Of a stretch of 64,000 bases of DNA, positions 11,650 through 21,324 are shown one piece after another. Each line of letters starts with the position of its first letter. The first letter of the stretch is position 1. Position numbers and translations under genes: made by a program. Below the pieces are notes generated by a model. That model saw only the letters and a program-made list of their open reading frames with translations. It was not told where the DNA came from and did no database searches. Source of the stretch: Symsagittifera roscoffensis (Eukaryota > Xenacoelomorpha > Acoela > Convolutidae); assembly GCF_963678635.1 (NCBI RefSeq), contig NC_087064.1, forward strand, positions 83,507,847 through 83,571,846, given 5' to 3'.

Positions 11650-12028
11650 CAATGTAATGGGCGCGTCGAAGGAGGTTTTTCGACAAATTAGAGCATTCTT
11701 CTCAATGGTATGAAGGAGCGCACGGTCATAGCCCAGAGAACTGTACACGATTGGATCCTTCATTCTGGGAAGCGGTTGTCCCGTGATTTGGTGGATAAAC
11801 GTATGATGGATGCAATAAAAGGTTGTCGGCAACGCTGTGAAAAAGCCTTGAAAACTGACCAAAAGAATCAAACACAGAAGTAAGCAGTTCGTGCTGAGTA
11901 GCGGAAGATCATGAGCGAACTTTCGGCATTGCAGAAGAAACGCCAAACACTCGACCAACAAGTGAAACAGGACAAAGAAATACTGGATTTGGAAACTCAG
12001 CAAAAAAAGCAGAAAATGTTAAATCTGT
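11650..12028 (+). pseudogene. Coiled-coil protein pseudogene fragment
   Basis: One plus-strand frame reads as real protein apart from three stops: GRVEGGFST, then MKERTVIAQRTVHDWILHSG, then a Lys/Gln/Glu-rich helix ending QQKKQKMLNL. It resembles a C-terminal segment that I associate with repeated, probably transposon-linked gene families in animals, but I cannot name it. The last 45 residues would form a coiled coil. The minus-strand open frame over the same bases is a shadow. Confidence 0.45.
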
Positions 12029-13637
12029 GAAGGGAATTGATTATTTTCTATGGAAATGTTTTTTGAATTTAGAGGCATATCATTTGTTCAGCGAATGTCA
12101 GGGAAAACCGGGAAATGTCAGGGAATTTTAAATTGAATAACGTGGGACCCGTGTGCAAAGAGTAAATCAGTACGTACAGGAGTGAATCACCGACACTTCA
12201 AACTACAACTGCTTACAGCATCAAAAACCGTTGTGTGGCAACTAAGCCATTAAACTTTAGTCCAAGTATACGATTTTTCACGGAGAAAAATTCAATTTCA
12301 GACACAAAAAACAGACCGTAGGGTGCAAAAGCAACTGCATTACTTCCAGGCCAAAAGAAAAAGACTGGAAGTTGCCAAGACTCGATAAAAAGCAACATAA
12401 ATTTCATTTACATATGAGTAAGAAAAGTTCTTAAAGGAAACAAAAGTCTAGTTTTATATTACAGGACACTTCCTCTCGCACGTGTAACAAGGATAGCCAG
12501 TTTTTAAGCATTAGTGATTTAAGCATTATCGACAACAATTCTCTTCGTAAAACGAATCAGGAAAAATTCTCTGAGAGGTTTAATAACGTTTTTGCTAAAA
12601 ATTCTTTTGATATTTTAAAATTTTTATGTTCCAATGAAGGCGCTAAATGAGCTTCCGATAAAAGTATTTCTTAAGTTAAATGAAATCTTTTGGTCTAATT
12701 TGTAAGTCACTTTTTTCGAGTTACAAATTCACACATTTCTATGCGTTTGAATAGTTCTCTCATCACACCACGCACAAAAATAGACAACACTGAATAACAA
12801 GCAAAAAAGAATAACAAGCAAATATATATATATATATATATATTTAAGAAAATTAATAGCTAAATGAAGCTTCGAAATAGTTTTCTTTTTGATAAATTTA
12901 AATATTCTTAGGAAAAATGACCAAGTTTTAAATATCGAGCGTTAATCGATCGCTCCACTCGCTGGAAAATAAAATAAAGCTCAAAAATTTTCAAAGCGAC
13001 TTTTCTCGACAGTGACAACTGTTTGTTAATTTATAAATTTCGTTCGAATCTCGACTGAGAGGGCTTTATAATGATATAATTATCGGTCAAGATTTTGGGT
13101 GGAGCCTAGAAAAACTAAAGACAGTGAAAAAAAATCTGAAGCCTAGAAAAACCTGAAAAAAGACAATCTTTTTCCCCATTTTGATTGGTTGCAACATAAA
13201 CACTAGACTTTAGCTCATATGTAATTCCTACTCTATTAACATTACAAATTTTTTCTACTGAAGATGTGGCTGTGGCCCAACTTTCTACGCTAATTCCATA
13301 GGAGACGGCCATTCTTGTTAATATAACATTAAATTTTCACAATTGGTTTTTCTGTTATAAGATCTGGTATTTTTTATGCGTCTCAATTTGAAAAATGGCT
13401 GTCATCAAAAAAGAGATGACTGTCATCAAATACTTACAAACCAACAATCTGGGATGAGCTAAGCTAAGACTTTAATTTTCACTACTGGGTTTCTCGATTT
13501 TTGAAAGCTTAGTTTCCAAATATATATTAATGCATATATTTGAAATCTCAAGTGGGGCACCCGGTTAACTAATTTAATACCTCATCTTCATATTGAGTAA
13601 AATTACAAATCAATTACAAGTTATGTCCATCTACACT
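12029..13637. other. No gene seen; downstream flank of NUBP2
   Basis: A+T-rich with an AT dinucleotide run at about 12822-12842. A minus-strand frame at 13115-13312 (65 aa) has fairly even composition but no motif and no splice evidence, so I leave it out. Confidence 0.45.
12822..12842. repeat. (AT)n microsatellite
   Basis: About 10 uninterrupted AT units in A+T-rich surroundings. No further meaning seen. Confidence 0.85.
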
Positions 13638-14540
13638 TCATGAGCTCAAATTAGCCTTGCCGGCGGGATCAATTTCGAAAAAGGATACATTCAGTTTTAA
13701 AATAATCTGCTCAATAAATCCAACCGCCACACTAGAATTGAAAGCTCGCAAGAAGTTCTCGCCTTTGTCCACAGCGAGAGCTAAATTTGAATCAACCGGA
13801 ATTGATCCCAAAAACTGAATATTTTTCTTAGCTGCTAGAGATTTTCCACCTCCTTGGGAAAAGATGTTGGAGCAATGACTGCAATGTTGACATATAAACC
13901 CACTCATATTTTCAATGATTCCTACAATTTCCAGCCCACATTTGTTGCAAAAACTGATTTCTCGCTGCACATCATGAACACTTACAGCTTGTGGCGTGGT
14001 CACTAAAACAGCGCCGACATTTTCGGAAAACATTTTCTCATTGTCTAGAAGTGACTTGATATGTTCCACGATCGACATGTGCTCGTCTGATGTTCCGGGG
14101 GGCGTATCAATTACAAGTAGATCCAGATTCTCAGACCACTGCACGTCCGTTAAAAACTGTTTAATCATCGCGTTTTTCTTGGGACCCCTCCAAACAACGG
14201 CGTCTGTGTCGCTATTTAGCAAGAACCCTATAGACATCACTTCAAGACTGCCGTGTTTATGCTTCGACTCAGTACTATTGACTGTTCCATTGGTCGCATG
14301 CGAGGAGGCTTTGCAGGGCTGGTAAAACACGGGAACCCAGGCTCCGCATGTGGACTGGACTACAGAACTGTTATGCAGATTGAGCATCTTGGGAATCGAG
14401 GGTCCGCACAGGTCGATGTCCAGGAATGCGACCTTGAGGCCTTGCTCCTTGTAGCACAGTGCGATCTGACATGCCACCGTTGACTTTCCCACTCCGCCCT
14501 TGCCGCTCAAAACAATCAGAATTTTCTTGGCTAACACCAT
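13638..14540 (-). CDS. NUBP2: Cytosolic Fe-S cluster assembly factor NUBP2 (Nbp35/Cfd1-type P-loop ATPase)
   Basis: NUBP2/Cfd1 pairs with NUBP1/Nbp35 as the scaffold that builds and hands over 4Fe-4S clusters to cytosolic and nuclear apoproteins. The ORF encodes 300 aa in one coding exon. Visible features: deviant Walker A GKGGVGKST at residues 13-21, LDIDLCGPSIP at 40-50, a Mrp-family WRGPKK at 117-122, LLVIDTPPGTSDEH at 141-154, and cysteines C217, C220 and C223 in a bridging-cluster motif after IENMSGF. Compared with the usual length of about 270 aa, it has an insertion near residues 71-98 and a slightly short N-terminus. A GTTTTTAG/A acceptor-like site sits just upstream of the ATG, so a 5' exon may add UTR or a few residues. 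Expressed apart from its neighbours. Confidence 0.96.
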   Translation of the reverse strand: MVLAKKILIVLSGKGGVGKSTVACQIALCYKEQGLKVAFLDIDLCGPSIPKMLNLHNSSVVQSTCGAWVPVFYQPCKASSHATNGTVNSTESKHKHGSLEVMSIGFLLNSDTDAVVWRGPKKNAMIKQFLTDVQWSENLDLLVIDTPPGTSDEHMSIVEHIKSLLDNEKMFSENVGAVLVTTPQAVSVHDVQREISFCNKCGLEIVGIIENMSGFICQHCSHCSNIFSQGGGKSLAAKKNIQFLGSIPVDSNLALAVDKGENFLRAFNSSVAVGFIEQIILKLNVSFFEIDPAGKANLSS

Positions 14541-15221
14541 ACAACACCTCTAAAAACATATAAATGACACTCGCTCAGTTCCGTATGGATCAGACTTCAA
14601 TATTTGAACTACAGGAGGGCAGAAATCGGTGTACATTTTCCCCCACACCAATCTGGATGAAGTTTTTTTCTAGTTATACTCATGTTTTGGTGATTTGTAA
14701 AGAGACGCAAACCCGCAGTCAGAGTACATGTGCTATTTTCACAGTCCACGCGCACTCAACTAATATTTCAATCGTATTGACTACCAAAAATATAATGATT
14801 CACTTGAGCGCTAAAAATATCAGTTGGCTCAAAAAAATTTGAAGGAAAACATCATCTGGCAGTCTGAGATTTATTCAAAAACTAGACATATTTATGAGCA
14901 CACAGAAGCTAGTATCAAATATCTCTTTGTACATGCTTTATACTTTGGTCAATTTCATTTTTCTATTCAAATCTACCATAATCACAAATAGAATAGAAAC
15001 CAAACTTCAATCCGAATATGAAACGTATTTACATTAACAACACATTGAATGCCATGACGCAATAATGTAAGCTAAAGCTCAAGAATGATTGCCGTCATAC
15101 ACGATTTAGTCATTCAAAAGTGTTTCACAGAAATTTATATTTAGAATTATTTGACAGATCAAAACATAGCCAATCGAAGATTGGAAAAGAGTAATGAACG
15201 CAATTAAACAAAAAAAAACAG

Positions 15222-15412
15222 TGACTTTGTTGAAAAAAATCTCAACTTTCAAATTTCAAAGAGAAAAATAGATGCCCTATAAGCTCTTTGAATTTCTAGA
15301 ACAATTTATGATTGGCGCTTTTTTATAACATGAACCCAACTTGAGAAAACTGAATCAACAGGTAAAATTTTATTTCGCTGGGAAATCTTAAAAAATTCCA
15401 CTTCTGAACTAT
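15222..15412 (+). repeat. Dispersed repeat, copy 2
   Basis: Matches 8481-8672 collinearly. Just upstream, GATTGGAAAAGAG at about 15180 is also found upstream of the third, shorter copy at 23308, so the full repeat probably begins there. Confidence 0.7.
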
Positions 15413-16214
15413 AAATCGTTCACGTTATTTCGCGCCATTTCCACGTTCGTATGTGCTATTTACGTCACTTTCAGCAGATGAATTTCAATTGAACTCAAAA
15501 AGTGCATTATACTTAAGTGCATCAATATTTTAAGACTTTTTCCTGAAAAAAAAAATCTGCAAGACCTAGATAAGAGTCTTCACCACGTTCATTACTCGTA
15601 ACAATTAAGTAGAACGGTACTATTTTACTTGTTTGGTGCCTCAAAAATACTGTGGTCCCCAATAAATACACTTTGCCAGCGAATTTGAAAAAATATGAGG
15701 GTTTGTTCTCACTGAAGCCTTTTAAATTGTCTTTTATTAATTAATCAGATGTAGTTAGTCTTGTTGATACAAATGCGGTTACCAATCCCAAGGATTGGGT
15801 TCGCATCCCAAGCTAGCGTTTGTTTTTTGGGAATTAGGCTGGACCAATCATATTAACTAGATTTGCCACGGGACAAAATCAGTAAATTAGTACCAGTAGC
15901 ACAACAGCAGTGATGTTCAATATAACCATTTGTGTAGGAACATAACGATTGGTTTAAAATATAGTTTGTAAAACTGATTAAATCAATGACTAGGGGATGG
16001 AGTAAACGGTTAAATCCTGATTTCTTGGAAAAACTAACGAAATCACTCAAAGTTTAATTTCAATTCACTGATTGATGCTGATTGCCTGAAAATTCTAAGT
16101 TAGAACCAAGTCAACATACCCCGTGAACAGCTTTGGAGGGAGAGGTTAACTTGTTCCCATTTTATTCTAAAACACATTGCTTCAGTTGTTACCAAAGGGG
16201 ACGGGCATTCTTCT

Positions 16215-16358
16215 ATGCGTGACGCTTAGCATGTGGCTATTAGAGCCATTAGAATTGAAATAGTTTTCTCACATTTGCTACTGAAATGTGAGTGATTATT
16301 GGGAACCCCATCAAAACATGCGAGATTATTTCAATTGCTCATGCTAAGCGGAACGCAT
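16215..16358. repeat. Inverted repeat, about 144 bp (small foldback element)
   Basis: The left arm begins ATGCGTGACGCTTAGCATG and the right arm ends with its near-complement; inner parts (AATTGAAATA, CTCACATTT) also pair. It would fold into an imperfect hairpin. No target duplication that I can defend. Confidence 0.6.
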
Positions 16359-16596
16359 GCAAGTTGCTACGCCTCCGTTATTAAAAACAATAAATGCAAA
16401 ACTAAAAGAAAATACGCTTTTCAGTATAAAATAAAAATACGTAAGTTGAAATGATCGAATCTAAGCGAATTAGATTTCTCAGGAATACAATTGGAGAATT
16501 TGCGTGTAGCGTCATCTTACAGCCCCATCAATAACGGTTGTCGTCTTAACGGGTGTCGACTTATTTGCCGGACACCGACAAAACTATTATGCTGTT

Positions 16597-16611
16597 CAAT
16601 AACATTGGTTG
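16597..16611. repeat. Target-site duplication of the full-length LINE (left copy)
   Basis: CAATAACATTGGTTG, identical to 20385-20399. It flanks the 3' end of the LINE, which runs on the minus strand. Confidence 0.9.
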
Positions 16612-19600
16612 TTGTTGTTGTTGTTAGCCCACGCGGGTCGGGTTGGGCTCTTCTGTCTCCAGGTCAAGGAACTTAGCAACCTCTACCGGCCGAAGCCACA
16701 GGTCTGCTGGGGTGAGTGGGGAGGGGTTTTGGGAGCAGTTGAAAAGGTGACATGTTGTGTGGGGGGCAAGGGAACAGGTTGGGCAAAGGTGGGAGATGGA
16801 GCTGTCGAGGCGGGATAGGTAAGTGTTAAGGAGCCGGCTGTAGCCAGACCGGAGTTGGGAGAGCTTACAGCGCGTGGGACGTGGGAGAGATTTTTCAGAG
16901 GGGTCAATCTTTGGGGGAGGGATACAAATAACTTTAGACGGAGGGGTTTCGGCTAGGAACTTGGTTACAAGGGAGGTATGGTTGTCTTTTAAAATTGGTT
17001 TGTAGTAGTTAAAAATAAAAGTGGAGACTTCGTCTCGGTCGTCCAGAACTAGAGGGTGGTTTGCGTAGACTGAAAAGTCGGTTAAAATTTTCTGGGTGTC
17101 TTCTTTGAAGCAGCTTATAATTGAGGGGCGAAGTAGACGGGGAGGAGGGGGATGTGAATGTATAAAATTAATGGGATGGTGGGAACGATAGGTAGAGATA
17201 AAAAATTGAGATGACAGAAGGGTATGGTGGTCTTTGACCGTTAGGATTTCAGATTCACTGTGCAGGTGGGCAGTTGAACTCATTAGATTTGATCCAGTAA
17301 CAACGCGAAGGGATTGGTTTTGGGCAACCTGCAGGCAATTTATGGAGGTGTTACTTGATGCGTGGGACCATGCGGGGGCTGCATAGTCAAGTATGGGGCG
17401 AATTAAAGCTTTAAAAGTTAGGAGGAGGGTTTCTTTGGAGTGACCCCAGGTTGATCCTGCTAATGCCTTCAGGATTCCGATCCTGCGTCTGGCCTTTTCA
17501 GCGGATTGTTTGCAGTGAGTGGCAAAACAAAGTGTTGGATCAAATGTCACCCCTAAGATTGTTGGATTTTTGTTTAGGGGTAGCGCCTCGTTATTTAAAA
17601 GAACACTAGGTGTTTTATTAAATTCTTTGTTATAAGAGGAGAAAAGTGTAACTGATCCTTTAGAGGACGCGAAACTTAGTTTGCGTGAGGTGAAAAAATC
17701 GTAGAGCCTTTTTAGGTAGCTATTGAGGGAGTTTGAGGCGATATCAATATTGGAACTGCTTGCGAAGGGGTGGAAATCGTCTGCATACGAAACAAGGTTT
17801 ACATTATCGGGAGGTGGCGGTGCATCATGGACATAAAAATTGAAGAGTGTGGGTGATAAAACAGAACCTTGGGGTACGCCACAGTGGATTATTCGATGGG
17901 GGGATGTGTGTTCACGGAATGAGGTGGCAGCCTGTCGACCATTAAGGTAATTACTTAGCCAGCGGACTAGACTTCTTGGGAGGGGAGTGTCATGAACGAG
18001 TTCCACAAGTGAGCGATGACACACCATGTCGAAAGCCTTAGATAAGTCAAGTGTGGCCAGTACCGTACGTTTAGGGGGGCGATTTTGGTTAAAACCGTCT
18101 GAAATGTAAAATTCGAGAGTGGAGAGAGCTGTGGTGGTGGAGTGAAAAGGGCGGAAGCCGTGTTGGTGTTTGGCGTTGGGGAGATGTTTGGTAAAGATGG
18201 GGTGAACGAGCCTCTCCAGAATTTTAACTGCTGGGCAGAGTAAGGATATAGGTCTGTAAGATGTTGATTGTTTAAGATCCTTATTGGGCTTTGGAAGCGG
18301 TGCAATTTTTGAATTTTTCCAAATTTGGGGGATAATGTTTTCGGACAAAGAGATATTAAAAAGGTATGTTAAGTATTGAGTAGCAAGTGGGCCGAGATGT
18401 TTAAGATGTATATTACAGAGGCCGTCGGGACCTAGCGCTCGCGATGGTTTGCTGTCTGCAATGGCTTGTTTAGTATTTTCAGGGGTAAAAATTGGGCTGT
18501 CTGACAGTGGTAGTTTGGCAATTTTTCTTCTCGTTATACGAAGGAGTTTGTCAGAGGCGTGGGGTCTGGCATTGGTGAATTGTTTGTTAAAAGAGCTGGT
18601 AATATCACGAGGTGAGTGTATGGGTTTAGAACCAAAAGTAATGGGGTGTCTTCCTGCCACGGGCTTAGATCCATTTAAGGAGCGTACCACTTTCCAGAAC
18701 TTTCTGGCACCAGTGCGGTAGTCGCAAGTCCGGAGGAATTCTCGCCATTTATTTTCTTTGTCCTTTGCTGTCTGTTTCATGAGTCTACAGTTCAGTTGGG
18801 ATATGACTTCTGGGGGGAGATTTTGTTTTCGGCTTAAATCTCTTTCGGCGGCTAGGGCAGTGGACTCGGGGGAAAGAGAGGGAGTGAAGTGGCGAATACG
18901 GCCAGCGGGGATGTGGTGGCGTGCTGCCCTGAGCACCAGGTCCCTCAAGAATTTCTCTCCAGCGGCAACTCCGGAAGGTGGAACCGCTGAAAAGAAACCC
19001 TCCTCAATTTCCTCTGTGAATTTGATCCAATCTGCTTTTAAAAAATTTACAAAAGTCCTTTTAGGCGAAAAATTTATAAAATCATCCAAGGGTAGTTCTA
19101 GAAGAATGGGTAGGTGATCTGATCCTAGAGATTTAATTGGGGTCCATGATGTGGAGAGTAAGAGCGATTGGGATGCGAGGGAAATATCTGGTGACGAGAG
19201 TTGGTTTTCTGAGTTAAAAGGGACTCTGGTTTGTGTGTCATCATTTAATGGAGCAAAGGTGGATTCGGTTATTTCATTGCTAAGTACAGAGCCGCGTTGA
19301 TCTTCCTCGATGTTGGAGTTCCATAGTTGTGAATGTGCGTTGGCATCTCCGAGTACTAAGGCGTCCCCAGGTTCAAGTAGTTCGGCAAGGGACGCAGAGT
19401 AACCAGGGGGACAGCTCGAGCGAGGGGGGATGTAGAAATTATAAATACGAAGCTTGGATGAACTGGCTACCACTGATATGCCCATAGCCTCTAGTGTTCC
19501 ATCGTTGTTAATATTTATTTCTTCGTATTGTATCGACTCATGTATGGCTATGAGAAGACCGCCCCCTTCTTTTTCTCGATCTTTTCTAATTAAAGTGTAG

Positions 19601-20384
19601 TGTGAGCCAAGTGAGGGGTTTCGAGATTTCTTTCTTAATTTAGTTTCTTGGAAGACAGCAATATGAATTTGATTTTGAGATAAGAAAGCAGCAATTTCGG
19701 GTGCTTTTCCGGAGATACCGTTGCAATTAAATTGAAGGATTTTTAAAAGGCCTTTGGCAGGGTGTGGTGAACTATTTACATTATTAACAGCAGTATGATT
19801 AAAATGGTTGTTTGAACTTGAGTTATTTACACTATTTACACGATTACGATTTGCGCGATTTTGGGAGGAGGAATTATTATTCGAGGAGGTGGGAAGGGTG
19901 GGAGGGGGAGGGGGGTTAGGGAGGTGGGGTTGGGGGGCGGTTAGGGAAGTTGAACAAGTTTGGGAGTTGGGGGTGGTCAAGTTAGAGGACCTGGTGCCTG
20001 GGGGAGGTAAAATGTAGGTAGAGGTACAGGTAGGGCAATAGTAGTCAAGGTGGTGTTGGTTAAGGTGGGTAAGACCACTACATTTAAGGTGAATGTAACC
20101 ACAGATGTGGCACCAGACGCTGGGCTGGGTGCGTTTGATGCGGAAAGAGCAAGGGGAGCAAAAGTAAGGACCTGGACCAGGGTTTGGATTAATGCCGGAG
20201 CGGAGTAGTAGTATAAGGATGAGCAGACGGAGCAGCCTGGCCGGCTTCAGACGCTCCGTAACCGAAAACCCGGAGACTTCGGAGCTTCTCCCGACCCAAT
20301 GGGAGGGGGGGCTTGACGCCATTTGCATCTTGGTGGGGCCCAAGATGTCGGATCCACCACTGGAAGGCGGCGTCGTCTGGATCC
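16612..20384 (-). mobile_element. Full-length non-LTR retrotransposon (LINE) with target-site duplication
   Basis: A 3,773-bp insertion on the minus strand. Its 5' end (GGATCCAGACGACG) abuts one copy of a 15-bp repeat and its 3' end abuts the other. The 3' end is a short (CAA)n tail that starts right at the stop codon TAA, so there is almost no 3' UTR. One ORF carries a zinc finger, AP-type endonuclease, RT and a C-terminal Cys/His region. An intact ORF plus identical flanking repeats indicates a recent insertion. The domain order suits the I/Jockey/CR1 assemblage of APE-type LINEs; I cannot fix the clade without a tree. Confidence 0.93.
16624..20328 (-). CDS. LINE polyprotein: PHD-like zinc finger, AP endonuclease, reverse transcriptase
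   Basis: About 1,234 aa and uninterrupted. The start is placed at the ATG at 20328 (another ATG is at 20322), because the open frame upstream runs into host sequence beyond the target duplication. Order: a Leu-rich stretch and RSGINPNPGP (residues about 43-52), a C4HC3-type zinc finger from C57, a Ser/Asn/Pro-rich linker, an endonuclease beginning LKILQFNCNG near residue 198 and ending with the catalytic SDH near 402, then RT with LDLSKAFDMVCH, GVPQGSVLSPTLF and YADDF near residue 848. The C-terminus has CPTC, HLFNC and the DLWLRPVEVAKFLDL ending common in this LINE type. These activities nick the target and reverse-transcribe the element RNA in the nucleus. Strongly G+C-richer than the flanks. 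Confidence 0.95.
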   Translation of the reverse strand: MQMASSPPSHWVGRSSEVSGFSVTERLKPARLLRLLILILLLRSGINPNPGPGPYFCSPCSFRIKRTQPSVWCHICGYIHLKCSGLTHLNQHHLDYYCPTCTSTYILPPPGTRSSNLTTPNSQTCSTSLTAPQPHLPNPPPPPTLPTSSNNNSSSQNRANRNRVNSVNNSSSNNHFNHTAVNNVNSSPHPAKGLLKILQFNCNGISGKAPEIAAFLSQNQIHIAVFQETKLRKKSRNPSLGSHYTLIRKDREKEGGGLLIAIHESIQYEEININNDGTLEAMGISVVASSSKLRIYNFYIPPRSSCPPGYSASLAELLEPGDALVLGDANAHSQLWNSNIEEDQRGSVLSNEITESTFAPLNDDTQTRVPFNSENQLSSPDISLASQSLLLSTSWTPIKSLGSDHLPILLELPLDDFINFSPKRTFVNFLKADWIKFTEEIEEGFFSAVPPSGVAAGEKFLRDLVLRAARHHIPAGRIRHFTPSLSPESTALAAERDLSRKQNLPPEVISQLNCRLMKQTAKDKENKWREFLRTCDYRTGARKFWKVVRSLNGSKPVAGRHPITFGSKPIHSPRDITSSFNKQFTNARPHASDKLLRITRRKIAKLPLSDSPIFTPENTKQAIADSKPSRALGPDGLCNIHLKHLGPLATQYLTYLFNISLSENIIPQIWKNSKIAPLPKPNKDLKQSTSYRPISLLCPAVKILERLVHPIFTKHLPNAKHQHGFRPFHSTTTALSTLEFYISDGFNQNRPPKRTVLATLDLSKAFDMVCHRSLVELVHDTPLPRSLVRWLSNYLNGRQAATSFREHTSPHRIIHCGVPQGSVLSPTLFNFYVHDAPPPPDNVNLVSYADDFHPFASSSNIDIASNSLNSYLKRLYDFFTSRKLSFASSKGSVTLFSSYNKEFNKTPSVLLNNEALPLNKNPTILGVTFDPTLCFATHCKQSAEKARRRIGILKALAGSTWGHSKETLLLTFKALIRPILDYAAPAWSHASSNTSINCLQVAQNQSLRVVTGSNLMSSTAHLHSESEILTVKDHHTLLSSQFFISTYRSHHPINFIHSHPPPPRLLRPSIISCFKEDTQKILTDFSVYANHPLVLDDRDEVSTFIFNYYKPILKDNHTSLVTKFLAETPPSKVICIPPPKIDPSEKSLPRPTRCKLSQLRSGYSRLLNTYLSRLDSSISHLCPTCSLAPHTTCHLFNCSQNPSPLTPADLWLRPVEVAKFLDLETEEPNPTRVG

Positions 20385-20399
20385 CAATAACATTGGTTG
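20385..20399. repeat. Target-site duplication of the full-length LINE (right copy)
   Basis: CAATAACATTGGTTG, the partner of 16597-16611, next to the 5' end of the minus-strand element. Confidence 0.9.
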
Positions 20400-21324
20400 C
20401 TGTGACCACACTGACATTATATTACATCAAACTCAATAACGTCACTCAAGTACGTCGCTTGTTCAACGCAACGAAAGTTCAATTTCACCGGTTAAAATAT
20501 TTCAATCGGTTAAAATTTAATAACGGTTAACTGCTCCATGCCCTACAAATAACCTGATGGTTTAACCGATTTGGTTAAAACCGGGCCTTATAGAACCAAT
20601 TTAACTTGGCTGTACATTAGCTTTCTGGAATGCATTCTGAAATTGATTAGGGCCAAGGAGCCTTAGTTTTTACCACGCCGCTCCAAACCTTCCCTCAAGT
20701 GTGTTCCCTCAATCGATGAGTGACAATTATAGAAAGTAATAGTGGCAATTTAAAAAATTTTAGCAATTTGCCAACGTCCAAAAAAAACTCGGTTTAAGGT
20801 CACCGGTGGGCGCGCTACGCGGCGATAACCGGCTCTAATTTTCGTATAGAATCCTGCCTGTAGGCAAGTTCGCAACACTTTGGCGCGACTGCGACGATCA
20901 CTATTTTGCTGTTATCATTCCGTCTCAATTTAGGCGTAGGGTAGATTGGCGCAGGGTAAATTGGTACATGGGGTAAAAATGGAATAGGGTAAGTTGTCCT
21001 GTTACCTTGAGAGTATTTATAATTTGTTTTATTATATCTTCAATTTCAATTCAAAATATTTTAATTGGTTAAAGAACAAAAATTAATTAAGTTTTTTAAA
21101 CTTGACATCACTGGACAATAGTCAATAGTCAAAGTTGAACTTGATCATGAAAGCATCAAAGATTTTTAGAAGATCGATCATGCTTTTAATCGTAAAATCA
21201 TCAAGATCGATTTTTCCCAGAATGCATTTCTTTCAAAATGAATCAGAATGTTCCAGTTTAGTTAATTCTTAAGTAATGAGTAATGAAATGATTGATTCAA
21301 GTATCGTAATGTGAAAATAAAAGA
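20400..21324. other. No gene seen; downstream flank of the peflin-like gene
   Basis: A+T-rich apart from a short G+C patch near 20800-20890. No supported ORF; probably includes the peflin 3' UTR. AATAAAAG at about 21315-21322 is on the plus strand and so is not a signal for that gene. Confidence 0.45.

Larger units (their letters stand above)
14541..16596. other. No gene; spacer with dispersed repeats and a palindrome
   Basis: Contains the second copy of a dispersed repeat (15222-15412) and an inverted repeat (16215-16358). A GGGTTCGCATCCC motif at about 15787 looks like a tRNA T-arm, but no acceptor or D-arm accompanies it. Otherwise A+T-rich with nothing I can name. Confidence 0.45.

Noticed and set aside
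15740-15830. tRNA-like GGGTTCGCATCCC
   Set aside because: A T-arm-like motif only; no acceptor stem, D-arm or A-box can be drawn around it. At best a decayed tRNA-derived SINE.
16683-20530. Several further open frames on both strands over the LINE
   Set aside because: Shadows of the G+C-rich LINE ORF in other frames.
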